From Candidatus Saccharimonadota bacterium (GTDB lineage: Bacteria; Patescibacteriota; Saccharimonadia; Saccharimonadales; Saccharimonadaceae): a DNA stretch of 64,000 nt. Each line of letters begins with the position of its first letter. The stretch's first letter is position 1. A model generated the notes under the pieces. That model did no database searches and had not been told where the DNA came from. It saw only the letters and a program-made list of their open reading frames with translations. Positions 16,187-25,131 of the stretch are shown piece after piece. Where the stretch lies: NCBI GenBank assembly GCA_017619315.1, contig JAFZSN010000001.1, forward strand, positions 79,979 through 143,978. The letters run 5' to 3'. Made by a program: the position numbers and the translations under genes.

Positions 16187-16363
16187 TTAAAATGAAGAAA
16201 AGCGTTAGAGCAGCTATCACCTGCGAGCTGGCGGAAGAAAGGGAGTTAACCCGATTAGACCCGCCCGTGAATCCGCGTGAGAGACAAATTAAGTGTCGGC
16301 ATTAGCCGGAAATTGGATGGTACCGCTCATCATGAGTTCCAATGGTTAACATTGGAATTTTTT
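16187..16363 (+). promoter_or_regulatory. T-box leader of ileS
   Basis: A -10-like TTAAAAT near 16187 starts a leader. The T-box core TTGGATGGTACCGC is at 16313-16326. The antiterminator can be drawn completely: ATTGGA (16312-16317), the 7-base bulge TGGTACC, GCTCA-TCA-TGAGT, then TCCAAT (16338-16343). The competing terminator is TTCCAAT/ATTGGAA with T6 (16337-16363), using the same TCCAAT. Upstream, a stem with GGCGG/CCGCC and CAGCT/AGCTG fits stem I. A possible Ile specifier ATC in GTGAATC is at 16271-16273. Uncharged tRNA-Ile would allow read-through into ileS. Confidence 0.85.
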
Positions 16364-16378
16364 AATGAAAGGAGCGAT

Positions 16379-19378
16379 ATGAAATACCAAGCCGGCCAAA
16401 GAAGAAAAGCCGCCGAATACGAAAAAGCCGTATCGGAGTGGTGGCAAAAAAACAAGGTTTTCGAACAATCTATCGAAAACAGACCAGTCGACAAATCTTT
16501 TGTTTTTTATGACGGCCCGCCGTTCATTACTGGTAATCCGCACCATGGTACTCTTCTAAGCTCCGTTGTCAAAGACGCCGTCCCGCGCTACTGGACCATG
16601 AATGGATATCGCGTCGAGCGCCGTTGGGGCTGGGACTGCCACGGCCTACCCGCTGAGAATTTTGTTGAAAAACAGCTTGGTATTACTGATCGTCGCGACA
16701 TCGGCACTAAATGGACTCTCGAGGAATATATAATAAAGGCTCGCGAATCCATGGTAGAGAACTCCGAAACTTGGCAAAGTACCATTAACCGTGTCGGCCG
16801 CTGGGTTGATCTCGATAACTGCTACCGCACCATGAATAAAGATTTTATGGAATCCGTTTGGTGGGCTTTCAAACAACTCTACGATGCCGGTAAAATTTAC
16901 GAAGGTCGTAAAGTCTTGATGTATGATACCAAATTCGCTACACCTGTTTCCAAAGCAGAAGTCACTATGGATAACGACGCCTACCAGACTGTCACCGACC
17001 CCAGCGCATATGTCAAGTTTAGACTGGTAGATTTAGAGGATAGTCTTTCATCTATCTCTGAATCTACCTATCTACTCGCCTGGACCACTACCCCTTGGAC
17101 CCTGCCAGCCAATATGTGTCTTGCCATCAATCCTGAGTTAGACTATGGTATCTACGACGTCGATGGCGAGAGATTTATCCTAGCCGTGGACCGCGCCAAA
17201 GTTCTATTCGAAGGCAAAAAACCAGAAAAAGCCTTCAAGGGCACAGCTCTCATCGGCAAAAAATACCAGCCGATCATCGAGGTAGCTGACGGTCTTTACG
17301 ACCTAGGCCTCAGAGGCGACGACGGTACAATCGAGCGAAAGGACACCTATACTGTGCTCCCAGCCGACTTTGTCTCATCCGAAGAAGGCACTGGTATTGT
17401 CCACTGTGCTCCCGCATATGGTGAGGACGACTACTCATTGACGAACGAATACGAGTTAGACTTCGTCGACTGTCTAGACGAAAACGGATACTATCTACCG
17501 GAAATGGCCGATAAGCTCCACGCTCTTGGCGTCCGCGATACCGACGAGCACGGCATCCAAATCTGGGCCGCCAACAAATTCATTGCCAAATGCCTAGAAC
17601 AAGAGGGAATTATCTACAAAATCGACTACATCCAGCACGAATACCCATTTAACCCTCGCAGTAAAGAGCGCATCATGTACCGCGCATTCCCGAGCTGGTT
17701 CTTCGATATAGAGGGTCAAAAACAAATGATGCTCGACGAGAACGAAAACATCAACTGGTTCCCAAGCCATTTGAAACACGGTCGTTTCGCCAAAAACATC
17801 GAGGCTGCCCCCGACTGGAATTTGTCGCGTGATCGCTTCTGGGCTACCGCTATGCCGGTCTGGAAGGGCGACAAAGGCTCCGTTAAGGTCGTCGGCTCCT
17901 ACGCCGAGCTAAAGGAGCTCTCCGGCAAGGAATTAGAGGACTATCACCGCCCTTGGGTCGATGAAATTGAATTCGACATCGATGGCGAGCACTTCACTCG
18001 TATCGAGAAGGTCTTAGACTGCTGGTTCGAATCTGGCTCCATGCCTTTCGCCCAACTCCATTATCCTTTCGAAAACAAAGAGAAATTCGAACGGAACTAC
18101 CCCGCCGACTTCATTGTAGAATATGTCGGCCAGGTTCGCGCTTGGTTCTACTACGTCCACGCTGTTAATACCGCATTGGCTAGTATCGGCGCCTTCGGCG
18201 AAAAGGCCAAAAAAGGTCCAAAAAACGCTTACAAAAACGTCATCACCACAGGCACCCTAGCCGGCAACGATGGCCGCAAAATGAGTAAATCCCTCGGTAA
18301 CTACACCGATCCAAATGAACTCATGGACCAATTTTCCGCCGACGCCTATCGCTTCCTACTTCTCTCGAGTCCAGTCATGTCGGGCGAGGATTTCACCATG
18401 CTTGATAAGGATGTCTCCGACGTCAACCGCAAGCTCGCTATGGTCTGGAACGTTTACGACTTCTTTACTACCTACGCCGAACTCGAAGGGCTAGGCAGCG
18501 AAGATTTCGACGATGACACCAAGGACGCGGAAAAACAGGGCTTCACAGGCCTCGATAATCCTCTAGACGTCTGGATTGTTTCTAGACTGTTCCAGCTCCG
18601 CGATAGCATCACGGAGGGCATGAATGAATACAATATTCCAAAAGCTCTCGAGCCCGTACTGCCGTTTATCGACGACCTCAGTAACTGGTTCGTCCGCCGC
18701 TCTCGCCGCCGCTTCAGCAAAAACGACAACGCAACCGACAAATACCAGGCGTTCGCTACTTTGGGCTATGTATTAACTTATTTGTCCAAGCTTCTTGCAC
18801 CATTTACTCCGTTCCTCGCCGAAGAACTATACCAAAAAATGACTTTGACTGCGGGCTCGGTCCACCTTCTTGATTGGCCTGAGGCAGGCGTTATCGACAC
18901 CGACGTCCTAGATAACATGGCCAGAACCCGCCAGATCATCACTGACGCTTTGGCGCTCAGAATGCAAAAATCTGACACTGAGGACCAAATCAAGATCCGC
19001 CAGCCGCTAAGCTCACTCACCTATGACGGCGACAAGCTCGACGACTTCTACGAGCAGATCATCGCCGATGAGGTTAATGTTAAAAAGGTTACAAATGGTA
19101 AAGAGCTCGCTCTCGATAAAACTCTAACCGAGGAGCTCCTAGAAGAGGGAAGGGCCCGCGAGATCATTCGCGCCGTCCAAGCCGCTCGTAAGCACGCTGG
19201 CCTGCGCCAAGACGACCAGATTAAGCTATCTCTCACTTGCGGCCTCCCAGCAGGCTATGAGGACCTCATTAAATCAGAAGTTGGCGCCGCCGACATAGAT
19301 AAGGACCAGAACTATGCCCATGACGAGGTCGCCAAGGTAAACGGCGAAAACATCACCATCTCACTCGAAAAGGCCTAA
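16379..19378 (+). CDS. ileS: Isoleucyl-tRNA synthetase
   Basis: Class I synthetase of 999 residues. The HIGH-type motif is GNPHHGT (in PPFITGNPHHGTLL), the KMSKS motif is GRKMSKSLGNY, and WGWDCHGLPAE and AWTTTPWTLPANMCLAI (editing domain) are present. The C-terminus lacks zinc cysteines, as in the eukaryote-like type of IleRS. AAAGGAG 5 bases before 16379 fixes the start; the frame further upstream lies inside the T-box leader. Confidence 0.96.
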   Translation: MKYQAGQRRKAAEYEKAVSEWWQKNKVFEQSIENRPVDKSFVFYDGPPFITGNPHHGTLLSSVVKDAVPRYWTMNGYRVERRWGWDCHGLPAENFVEKQLGITDRRDIGTKWTLEEYIIKARESMVENSETWQSTINRVGRWVDLDNCYRTMNKDFMESVWWAFKQLYDAGKIYEGRKVLMYDTKFATPVSKAEVTMDNDAYQTVTDPSAYVKFRLVDLEDSLSSISESTYLLAWTTTPWTLPANMCLAINPELDYGIYDVDGERFILAVDRAKVLFEGKKPEKAFKGTALIGKKYQPIIEVADGLYDLGLRGDDGTIERKDTYTVLPADFVSSEEGTGIVHCAPAYGEDDYSLTNEYELDFVDCLDENGYYLPEMADKLHALGVRDTDEHGIQIWAANKFIAKCLEQEGIIYKIDYIQHEYPFNPRSKERIMYRAFPSWFFDIEGQKQMMLDENENINWFPSHLKHGRFAKNIEAAPDWNLSRDRFWATAMPVWKGDKGSVKVVGSYAELKELSGKELEDYHRPWVDEIEFDIDGEHFTRIEKVLDCWFESGSMPFAQLHYPFENKEKFERNYPADFIVEYVGQVRAWFYYVHAVNTALASIGAFGEKAKKGPKNAYKNVITTGTLAGNDGRKMSKSLGNYTDPNELMDQFSADAYRFLLLSSPVMSGEDFTMLDKDVSDVNRKLAMVWNVYDFFTTYAELEGLGSEDFDDDTKDAEKQGFTGLDNPLDVWIVSRLFQLRDSITEGMNEYNIPKALEPVLPFIDDLSNWFVRRSRRRFSKNDNATDKYQAFATLGYVLTYLSKLLAPFTPFLAEELYQKMTLTAGSVHLLDWPEAGVIDTDVLDNMARTRQIITDALALRMQKSDTEDQIKIRQPLSSLTYDGDKLDDFYEQIIADEVNVKKVTNGKELALDKTLTEELLEEGRAREIIRAVQAARKHAGLRQDDQIKLSLTCGLPAGYEDLIKSEVGAADIDKDQNYAHDEVAKVNGENITISLEKA

Positions 19379-19434
19379 ATAGGCCTAAGCAAGCGCCAGC
19401 AGGGCACTAAATAACGCAGCCAGCGCCCACTTAT

Positions 19435-19466
19435 AACACGTGGCTAAGCACAAGCCACGTGTTTTT
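19435..19466 (+). terminator. ileS terminator
   Basis: AACACGTGGCT, 7-base loop, AGCCACGTGTTTTT: an 11-bp stem with U-tract. Between it and ileS there is only a short direct repeat of AGGCCTAA. Confidence 0.88.
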
Positions 19467-19535
19467 GTACAAAAATTATTGCAAAACTTACCCCTGTTAA
19501 TTTGACAAAATATCAAAAAATTAGCATAAGCAGTA

Positions 19536-19564
19536 TTGACAAATTTCGCATTGTGTGCTATACT
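19536..19564 (+). promoter_or_regulatory. Sigma70-type promoter
   Basis: TTGACA (19536-19541), 17-base spacer, TATACT (19559-19564). It drives the small gene at 19642 through a ~70-base A-rich leader. Confidence 0.75.
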
Positions 19565-19641
19565 CAAGACAAGTTAGAACACAAAATAAAAATTCTAACA
19601 AACAAAAATAAAAACAATATAAAAAACAAAAAAGGAAAAAA

Positions 19642-19890
19642 ATGGAAAAACTAAAAACAAACAAAAAGGTCGAAAAACTACAATTACCAGACGAAGTCGT
19701 CAACGCAGGTTGGGAAAATATAAACTTCGAAACGTACGGTACTAACAAGCAGGAAATGGAATACGTTCCACCAGAGAAAGTATCGGAAGAGTCCATCGAG
19801 AGAATTAAAGAAAGAGAACAGAAACTGAAACGTGGATCCATGCTTCGCCTGGTATTTAGTAGAGGAAACAAGAATAAATTAGCGGCCTAA
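19642..19890 (+). CDS. Small hypothetical protein, highly charged
   Basis: An 82-residue protein starting after AAAAAAGGA. It is Lys/Glu-rich with a central helix (KVSEESIERIKEREQKLKRG) and a basic C-terminal end (LRLVFSRGNKNKLAA). There is no signal peptide or membrane segment, and no family was recognised. A strong consensus promoter suggests it is expressed. Downstream, 19891-20024 holds no convincing gene; there is a ribosome site followed by ATG-TAA at 19936-19941. Confidence 0.5.
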   Translation: MEKLKTNKKVEKLQLPDEVVNAGWENINFETYGTNKQEMEYVPPEKVSEESIERIKEREQKLKRGSMLRLVFSRGNKNKLAA

Positions 19891-20024
19891 CCATAAACCA
19901 TATTTTTCCAAATAACCAAAAGAAAGGAACTACCGATGTAAGACAAGCATCAAAACAAACACAACACTAATTATCAACAGGAGAAACTGCCTATACGATA
20001 GACAAAACTAACCATAAATTACGC

Positions 20025-20054
20025 AAAAAACCGAACATCCCGTTCGGTTTTTTG
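20025..20054 (+). terminator. Intrinsic terminator
   Basis: AAAAAACCGAAC, 5-base loop, GTTCGGTTTTTT; ends the transcript of the small gene at 19642. Confidence 0.88.
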
Positions 20055-20077
20055 TCACTCTGGGTCCGAAATAAAAG

Positions 20078-20106
20078 TTGACCAAGAAAACCGATTATGC
20101 TAAACT
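20078..20106 (+). promoter_or_regulatory. Promoter of the surface-protein operon
   Basis: TTGACC (20078-20083), 17-base spacer, TAAACT (20101-20106), 44 bases before the first gene of the operon. Confidence 0.6.
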
Positions 20107-20149
20107 TTAAACCAGAAAGGTCAACAACATCAATTAACAAAAAGCTCAC

Positions 20150-20488
20150 ATGGACAACTATCTTCTCGATCGCGAAACGCTGGAAAAAATCGTTGACGGC
20201 ATCATGTCAGCGAAAGAGGCTGAGGCACCCTCCTCGCAAAACGCCGAAGAAAAAAGCGCTCTTCGCGAAGAATACATCAAAAAGTTAGACGACAAAATCG
20301 CCACCGCGATTTTTAGTTCTCTTAACAACCAACAACTGCAAGAAATCAGGGAATTATTTAGCAAGGAAGATAGTTCACCAGAGACATTTGAGCAATTTTT
20401 CAAAGGCGCAGGCGTCGATGTCGAAAGAATCATCGCCGACACTGCGATAGAATTTAAAGATGAAATCTCAGGAGGCACAAATGGTTAA
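20150..20488 (+). CDS. Hypothetical acidic protein, first gene of surface operon
   Basis: A 112-residue helical, acidic protein. A Glu/Ala linker (KEAEAPSSQNAEEKS) sits between a short N-terminal helix (LDRETLEKIVDGIM) and a helical C-terminal region (IFSSLNNQQLQEIRELFSKED..FKGAGVDVERIIADTAIEF). The pattern resembles small CPR proteins annotated DUF5663, but this is not certain. The ribosome site is weak. It overlaps the next gene by 8 bases, so translation is coupled. Confidence 0.55.
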   Translation: MDNYLLDRETLEKIVDGIMSAKEAEAPSSQNAEEKSALREEYIKKLDDKIATAIFSSLNNQQLQEIRELFSKEDSSPETFEQFFKGAGVDVERIIADTAIEFKDEISGGTNG

Positions 20489-22367
20489 AGGTGGTGAAAC
20501 AATCGGTGGCGACATATTTAAATCGGAAGTTGCAGAAAAGGACCATGGGACTTTTGAGCCAAGAGGCAAAATGGCCAACACCGTAATATTATTAGACAAA
20601 AAAGAAAAACTGATCAACGAATTATTGGAAGAAAGAGAAAAATTAGTCCAGCAGATAAACCAAATTCTAACGGAACAGGAGTCACGTAAACAAAAGATAG
20701 AAGCTCTTCGCAAGGCTAGTGTTGCTTTGTCACCGGACACCACACGAAATCCCGTTCCAGGCACTGCTCTAGTCACTCCAGCAGACACCACGCCAGAGGA
20801 CGTCCTGGTAGACGTTCCATTAGATATCCCGGAGGATACCACAGCGGGCACCCCAGAAGCAGCCCCAGAGGATACTCCAGAAGCAGCCCCAGAGGATACT
20901 CCAGAAGCAGCCCCAGAGGATACCCCAGCGACGGACGACGAAGCCCAGGAAATTGACGACGAAACTGTTAGTCAGGTGGTCGAAAAAGCTATCAATTTGG
21001 CAGGCGAAGACCAACCAAGCCCTGAGGCTATCAAAGAAGCGATAGAGGAGTCCAAGAAATCTAAGAGTTTCAAGAGAAAAGTTGCCGCATTCGGGATCGG
21101 CGCACTAACCTTGATTATTTCGTTTCTTAGTATTGTGCCCAACATCACTAAAGGTGGCGAAGGAAACAAAACCCCACAATCCAACCCTAAACAAACAGAA
21201 GCTAGCGCAATTCCCGGCCAAACCGATAAGGGTGAAAAATCCATTGACAAAAACGAAAACGCTCCATTTGACTATGAGTCCGTCTCTGGTATTATAGATG
21301 GCTACGGTGAAAAAGGCATGTTCTTGTCTCCGAACAAGGGTGGCCAATACGACTTTGCTGCAGCCCAGGAAGTCGCCAAAGTCTGCAAAAACGACAAAAA
21401 TGAGATGCTGAAATATGTGGCTAGATTGCAGGTCGGGAATCTAGCATCCTATATCGCCGGTATGCCAGAAGAGTTGCAGCCAGAAGGATTCAAAGGACTC
21501 TCGATCCTTGAAGCGGAAGAAAAAATTGAAAGCCTTAGCCCTGATAAGTATGACGCACTTTTCAAAGACTATGGTCTAAAGATAGAAGACTCATTGACTA
21601 GAGAAGTCGTGTTGGAAGGCGAATATGAAAATGTCTATATGAAGATTATAGATCCTTCAAAGCCGGTTACGCATGAGAATGTTGAGCTGGTTACATGTGT
21701 CACAGAGGAGCATGGCACGAAGGCGATAGAACGCTACTGGCTAGACGATGAGGGTAACGAAATCGGCTCCATAATTATCAAAATAGAATGCGACGAAGAT
21801 GGAAATGTTGTTGGTGGATGTACCCAGCTAGTTAAAAAGAAAGGCACCACGACTATCTTCGAACGCCTGAAGATAATTGATGGAGAACCAACGAAGCCAA
21901 AAGAAATAATTAAGCAGAAAAATGAAAAAAAGCTCGTCAAAATCGACAAAAAAATGAACAAAGAGACCGAAGATAATATCAAAACCGGAGAGTTTAGAGA
22001 TTACGTCAGTCCAGGCGTCAAGAAGGAAGATAAAACCACCGAACCAGTGATCAAACAGGAAACCGCGGTCCAGAACGATGACTCGAAACCAGCCGAAAAA
22101 GTGACCACAGAGCTTCCAGACAATAATTACGGGACCAATCAAGGCGGAGCCAACAGCGACGGATATCAACCAGTTGATGATAAAGCCGAGGATGTTTCCC
22201 CAACCTACATATTGCCAGAAGATTCCAGCCCGAAGGAAATTTACGATTACGTCGGTGCTATTATGGACGACCTCGATCGTATGGATGCAGAGAGAGAACA
22301 ACAAAAACTACAGCAGCAACTGCAAGAACAGCTACGGCAGCAGCCGCAACAAGAGCAGCAACAATAA
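20481..22367 (+). CDS. Single-pass membrane protein with coiled coil and Gln-rich tail
   Basis: The start at 20481 follows AGGAGG by 7 bases. Its 628 residues comprise: a coiled coil (residues 35-80: KKEKLINELLEEREKLVQQ), a Pro/Glu/Asp/Thr spacer with three copies of TPEAAPED coded by near-identical 24-bp repeats, a Lys-rich stretch, one membrane segment (AAFGIGALTLIISFLSIVP near 203-221), and a large acidic part with ILEAEEKIESLSPDKYDALFKDYG and a beta region. The end is a Gln-rich coiled tail. No catalytic motif is recognised. The membrane topology and neighbours suggest an envelope structural or adhesion role. Confidence 0.7.
   Translation: MVKGGETIGGDIFKSEVAEKDHGTFEPRGKMANTVILLDKKEKLINELLEEREKLVQQINQILTEQESRKQKIEALRKASVALSPDTTRNPVPGTALVTPADTTPEDVLVDVPLDIPEDTTAGTPEAAPEDTPEAAPEDTPEAAPEDTPATDDEAQEIDDETVSQVVEKAINLAGEDQPSPEAIKEAIEESKKSKSFKRKVAAFGIGALTLIISFLSIVPNITKGGEGNKTPQSNPKQTEASAIPGQTDKGEKSIDKNENAPFDYESVSGIIDGYGEKGMFLSPNKGGQYDFAAAQEVAKVCKNDKNEMLKYVARLQVGNLASYIAGMPEELQPEGFKGLSILEAEEKIESLSPDKYDALFKDYGLKIEDSLTREVVLEGEYENVYMKIIDPSKPVTHENVELVTCVTEEHGTKAIERYWLDDEGNEIGSIIIKIECDEDGNVVGGCTQLVKKKGTTTIFERLKIIDGEPTKPKEIIKQKNEKKLVKIDKKMNKETEDNIKTGEFRDYVSPGVKKEDKTTEPVIKQETAVQNDDSKPAEKVTTELPDNNYGTNQGGANSDGYQPVDDKAEDVSPTYILPEDSSPKEIYDYVGAIMDDLDRMDAEREQQKLQQQLQEQLRQQPQQEQQQ
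20853..20924 (+). repeat. Three tandem 24-bp units in a coding region
   Basis: Units start at 20853, 20877 and 20901 and encode PEAAPEDT in phase. They are nearly identical at DNA level, so recent expansion or slippage is likely. Confidence 0.85.
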
Positions 22368-22387
22368 TGGTGGGAGGAAGGAACCAA

Positions 22388-23860
22388 ATGAAAAAACTAA
22401 AAATTAACCACAAAGTACTAGGAGTCGCAGCGACATTAGGGCTTAGCCTAGTAGCTGTCGCCAACGTCTCCGCTTGGGGTCCGGAGCGTGAGACCTTCAC
22501 TATGAAGAACCCAGCGACTTATCCCACATTCAATTCTATAACCGATAACCCGTCCATCGGCGACGAAAGGGACTTCGTCAGGGTCGGGGAAATTAACGCC
22601 GACGTTACTCAATTGAAAAACGAAGTTGAGGTGGTGCCAGGCAGACAATATATAGTCTCTATCTATTTCCACAATAACGCTTCTTCAACTTTCAACAACG
22701 CAGCCCATAACTATTCCGGTGTCGCAATAGGTACGCGTATGTCCTCAACTTTTTCAACTTACTTAACGTCTGGTGAAAGAGGGGCAATCGCAGCCACTAT
22801 CAAGGCAAACAATTCTAAGCCAGGTTCAGTTTGGGACGAGGCCTACATGACTACAAAGAGCGACAGGGTTGTCATGCGTTATGTCACAGGTTCTGCCAAA
22901 ATCCACAATAACTGGAAAACCAGTAATACTACCTTGCCATCAACCCTCTTTACAGAAGGAGGTGCCTACCTTGGCCTCAACGCTCTTAATGGTGTAATCC
23001 CAGGGTGCGAAGAATACCACGGCGTCGTGAGGTATGTCCTTCAAGCTGAAGAGCTTGGCGGGACGATCACGAAATCCGTTTCTAAAGACGGGACGAACTT
23101 CGGCGAAAGTGTCACGCTTGCTCCTAACGAAGAAGCGACCTACAAACTTACCATTAGAAATACTGGCGACATGGCGTTAACTAACGCCACAGTTAAAGAT
23201 GTTCTGCCGGCCGGCCTAACTTTGGTATCGGGTAGTGTGCAGCTCTCGGCCAACGAGTCAACGACACCAGAGCCTCTATCTGACAATATCTTCGGCACCG
23301 GTTACAATCTTGGTACTATCGGCACGGGCAACACGGTTTATATAACTTACAGAGTCAAAGCGGGACCAGATTTTGACTGTAACGGTACAGAGCTTACTAA
23401 CAAAGCAACTTTGACGTACGACACTAACAAATCTAGCGGTGAGACTAAGGAGGCCTCTACTACTATCACAGTCAAACGCACCGACGGATGCGACGAGCCG
23501 GAACCAACACCGGACACCTGTGAGACCAACCCAGCCTTACCGGAATGTCAAGAAGAAAACTGTCAAACCAACCCGGACTTGCCAGGCTGCCAGAACCCGG
23601 ATCAAAACTGTAAAACCAACCCCGACATGGAGGGTTGCCAGGAGCTCCCAAACACTGGCCCGCTAGAGATAATCCTCGCGATCATTATCGTTCTCGGTAT
23701 CGGTGGTGGTGGCTACTACTTCTACCGCACTAAGAAAACATTGAAAGCCGTTAAAGATAACGTTTCAGGCAAAGACGCCAATAAACCCGCGGATAAAGAA
23801 GAGCCAAAAAAAGAAGACCCCGCAAAAGAACAAAAAGTCGACACCACTGACAAGAAATAA
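22388..23860 (+). CDS. Secreted LPNTG surface protein with DUF11-type domain
   Basis: GGGAGGAAGG precedes the start by about 6 bases. A signal peptide (KKLKINHKVLGVAATLGLSLVAVANVSA) is followed by a beta-rich domain (about 30-215), a DUF11-like repeat (TITKSVSKDGTNFGESVTLAPNEEATYKLTIRNTGDMALTNATVKDVLPAGL, about 225-350), three cysteine-rich units CxTNPxxxxCQ (about 378-420), the sortase-type motif LPNTG, a membrane helix (IILAIIIVLGIGGGGYYFY) and a 45-residue Lys/Asp/Glu tail. The long tail is unlike standard LPXTG anchors, so it may stay in the membrane. It is the last gene of the operon. Confidence 0.8.
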   Translation: MKKLKINHKVLGVAATLGLSLVAVANVSAWGPERETFTMKNPATYPTFNSITDNPSIGDERDFVRVGEINADVTQLKNEVEVVPGRQYIVSIYFHNNASSTFNNAAHNYSGVAIGTRMSSTFSTYLTSGERGAIAATIKANNSKPGSVWDEAYMTTKSDRVVMRYVTGSAKIHNNWKTSNTTLPSTLFTEGGAYLGLNALNGVIPGCEEYHGVVRYVLQAEELGGTITKSVSKDGTNFGESVTLAPNEEATYKLTIRNTGDMALTNATVKDVLPAGLTLVSGSVQLSANESTTPEPLSDNIFGTGYNLGTIGTGNTVYITYRVKAGPDFDCNGTELTNKATLTYDTNKSSGETKEASTTITVKRTDGCDEPEPTPDTCETNPALPECQEENCQTNPDLPGCQNPDQNCKTNPDMEGCQELPNTGPLEIILAIIIVLGIGGGGYYFYRTKKTLKAVKDNVSGKDANKPADKEEPKKEDPAKEQKVDTTDKK

Positions 23861-23964
23861 CTAAAAAAACTTCGCCACCAGAATAGAGCTGCTATTAACT
23901 ATGGCTACCTCTTCACAAAATCCAAGAAATGTGATAGAATAGTACGAATAAATAAAGGAAAATT

Positions 23965-24273
23965 ATGAAAAAAGCAGTCATTCTGGTTGGCGGTAAGCAA
24001 TATATCGTCGCCGAAAAAGAGACCCTACGGGTGGACCTCCTCCCGGCAGGCACCAAAGAGCTCGAACTTGACGCTTTACTCGTAACCGATGGTGACAAAA
24101 CCACAGTCGGTACACCTACAGTAAAGGGCGTAAAAGTTTCAGCTAAAGTCAAAACGCCCGAAGTAAAGGGTGATAAGATCCGCGTTATCCGCTACAAAGC
24201 CAAGAAGCGCGTCCACAAAGAAACTGGCCACCGCCAGAAATACTCTGAAATCGAAATCACCAAAATCGCTTAA
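23965..24273 (+). CDS. rplU: 50S ribosomal protein bL21
   Basis: A 102-residue protein with the L21 pattern: KKAVILVGGKQYIVAEKETLRVDLL at the start and YKAKKRVHKETGHRQKYSEIEITKI at the end. AAAGGA precedes the ATG. The usual partner rpmA (L27) does not follow; a terminator and parA come next. Confidence 0.95.
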   Translation: MKKAVILVGGKQYIVAEKETLRVDLLPAGTKELELDALLVTDGDKTTVGTPTVKGVKVSAKVKTPEVKGDKIRVIRYKAKKRVHKETGHRQKYSEIEITKIA

Positions 24274-24282
24274 GGGATATCG

Positions 24283-24319
24283 TAAAAATAAACTTACCTC
24301 AGGTAAGTTTATTTTTTTA
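24283..24319 (+). terminator. rplU terminator
   Basis: TAAAAATAAACTTACC, two-base loop, then the complementary arm GGTAAGTTTATTTTTTT. A strong stem with a U-tract. Confidence 0.88.
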
Positions 24320-24360
24320 CTTTATGCTTTTCGCCTTTTATGCTATAATACTTAAGTATT

Positions 24361-25131
24361 ATGAGTGCGAAGGTAATTTGTGTCACAAACCAAAAAGGCG
24401 GCGTAGGGAAGACCACCACGGCCGTCAATCTCGCCTATTACCTCGCCAAAGACAAGTTCAAAACTCTTCTAATCGATTTTGACCCCCAGGGCAATGCTAC
24501 CTCCGGCCTCGGCATCGACAAAGCTAATGGCTTAGAGGGCACCATGACCGAAGTCGTACTCGGCGAAGCGAAGCTGGAGGCTATTATCAAGCCCACCAAA
24601 TACAAGAACTATGACCTCGCTCCCACTACCCCAGAGCTTGCCAACGCCGAAGTTGAGATCACTTCTCAGAACAAAAAATTTACTCGTCTCCGCGACGCTA
24701 TCCGTACCGTATCTGATAACTATGACTATATCATTATTGACCTTCCGCCCTCTCTTAGTCTTCTCACCGTGAACGGTATGATCGCATCCAATTATCTTCT
24801 CCTTCCAGTCCAGACTGAATTCTACGCGCTAGAAGGTGTCGCACAGCTTCTCGAATCCATGAAGCTCGTCATGAAGCAGGCGAACCCGAGCCTCAAGCTT
24901 CTCGGCGTCCTCGCTACCATGTACGATAGGCGCACCAGCCTAAGCGCACAGGTTTACGACGAGATCAAGAAATACTTCAAGCAGCTTACCTTTAAGACTA
25001 CCATCCCCCGTAACGTACGCGTCGCTGAGGCTCCGTCCCACGGCGTCCCAGTAGGAGCATATGATAAATTCAGTAAAGGCGCCAAAGCCTATAAAGAATT
25101 CACTAAAGAAGTAGAGGAGAGAACCAAATGA
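24361..25131 (+). CDS. parA: Chromosome-partitioning ATPase ParA
   Basis: A deviant Walker A ATPase of the Soj type: VTNQKGGVGKTTTAVNLA (residues 8-25), LIDFDPQGNATSGLG, and YDYIIIDLPPSLSLLT. It moves ParB-parS complexes during segregation. The 256-residue length is normal. TGC-TATAAT at 24344-24349 ends 11 bases before the ATG and no ribosome site is visible. It overlaps parB by 4 bases (ATGA). Confidence 0.96.
   Translation: MSAKVICVTNQKGGVGKTTTAVNLAYYLAKDKFKTLLIDFDPQGNATSGLGIDKANGLEGTMTEVVLGEAKLEAIIKPTKYKNYDLAPTTPELANAEVEITSQNKKFTRLRDAIRTVSDNYDYIIIDLPPSLSLLTVNGMIASNYLLLPVQTEFYALEGVAQLLESMKLVMKQANPSLKLLGVLATMYDRRTSLSAQVYDEIKKYFKQLTFKTTIPRNVRVAEAPSHGVPVGAYDKFSKGAKAYKEFTKEVEERTK

Noticed and set aside
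19936-19941. ATG-TAA start-stop preceded by AAAGGA
   Set aside because: It could be a minimal regulatory ORF, but one occurrence without other signals is compatible with chance.
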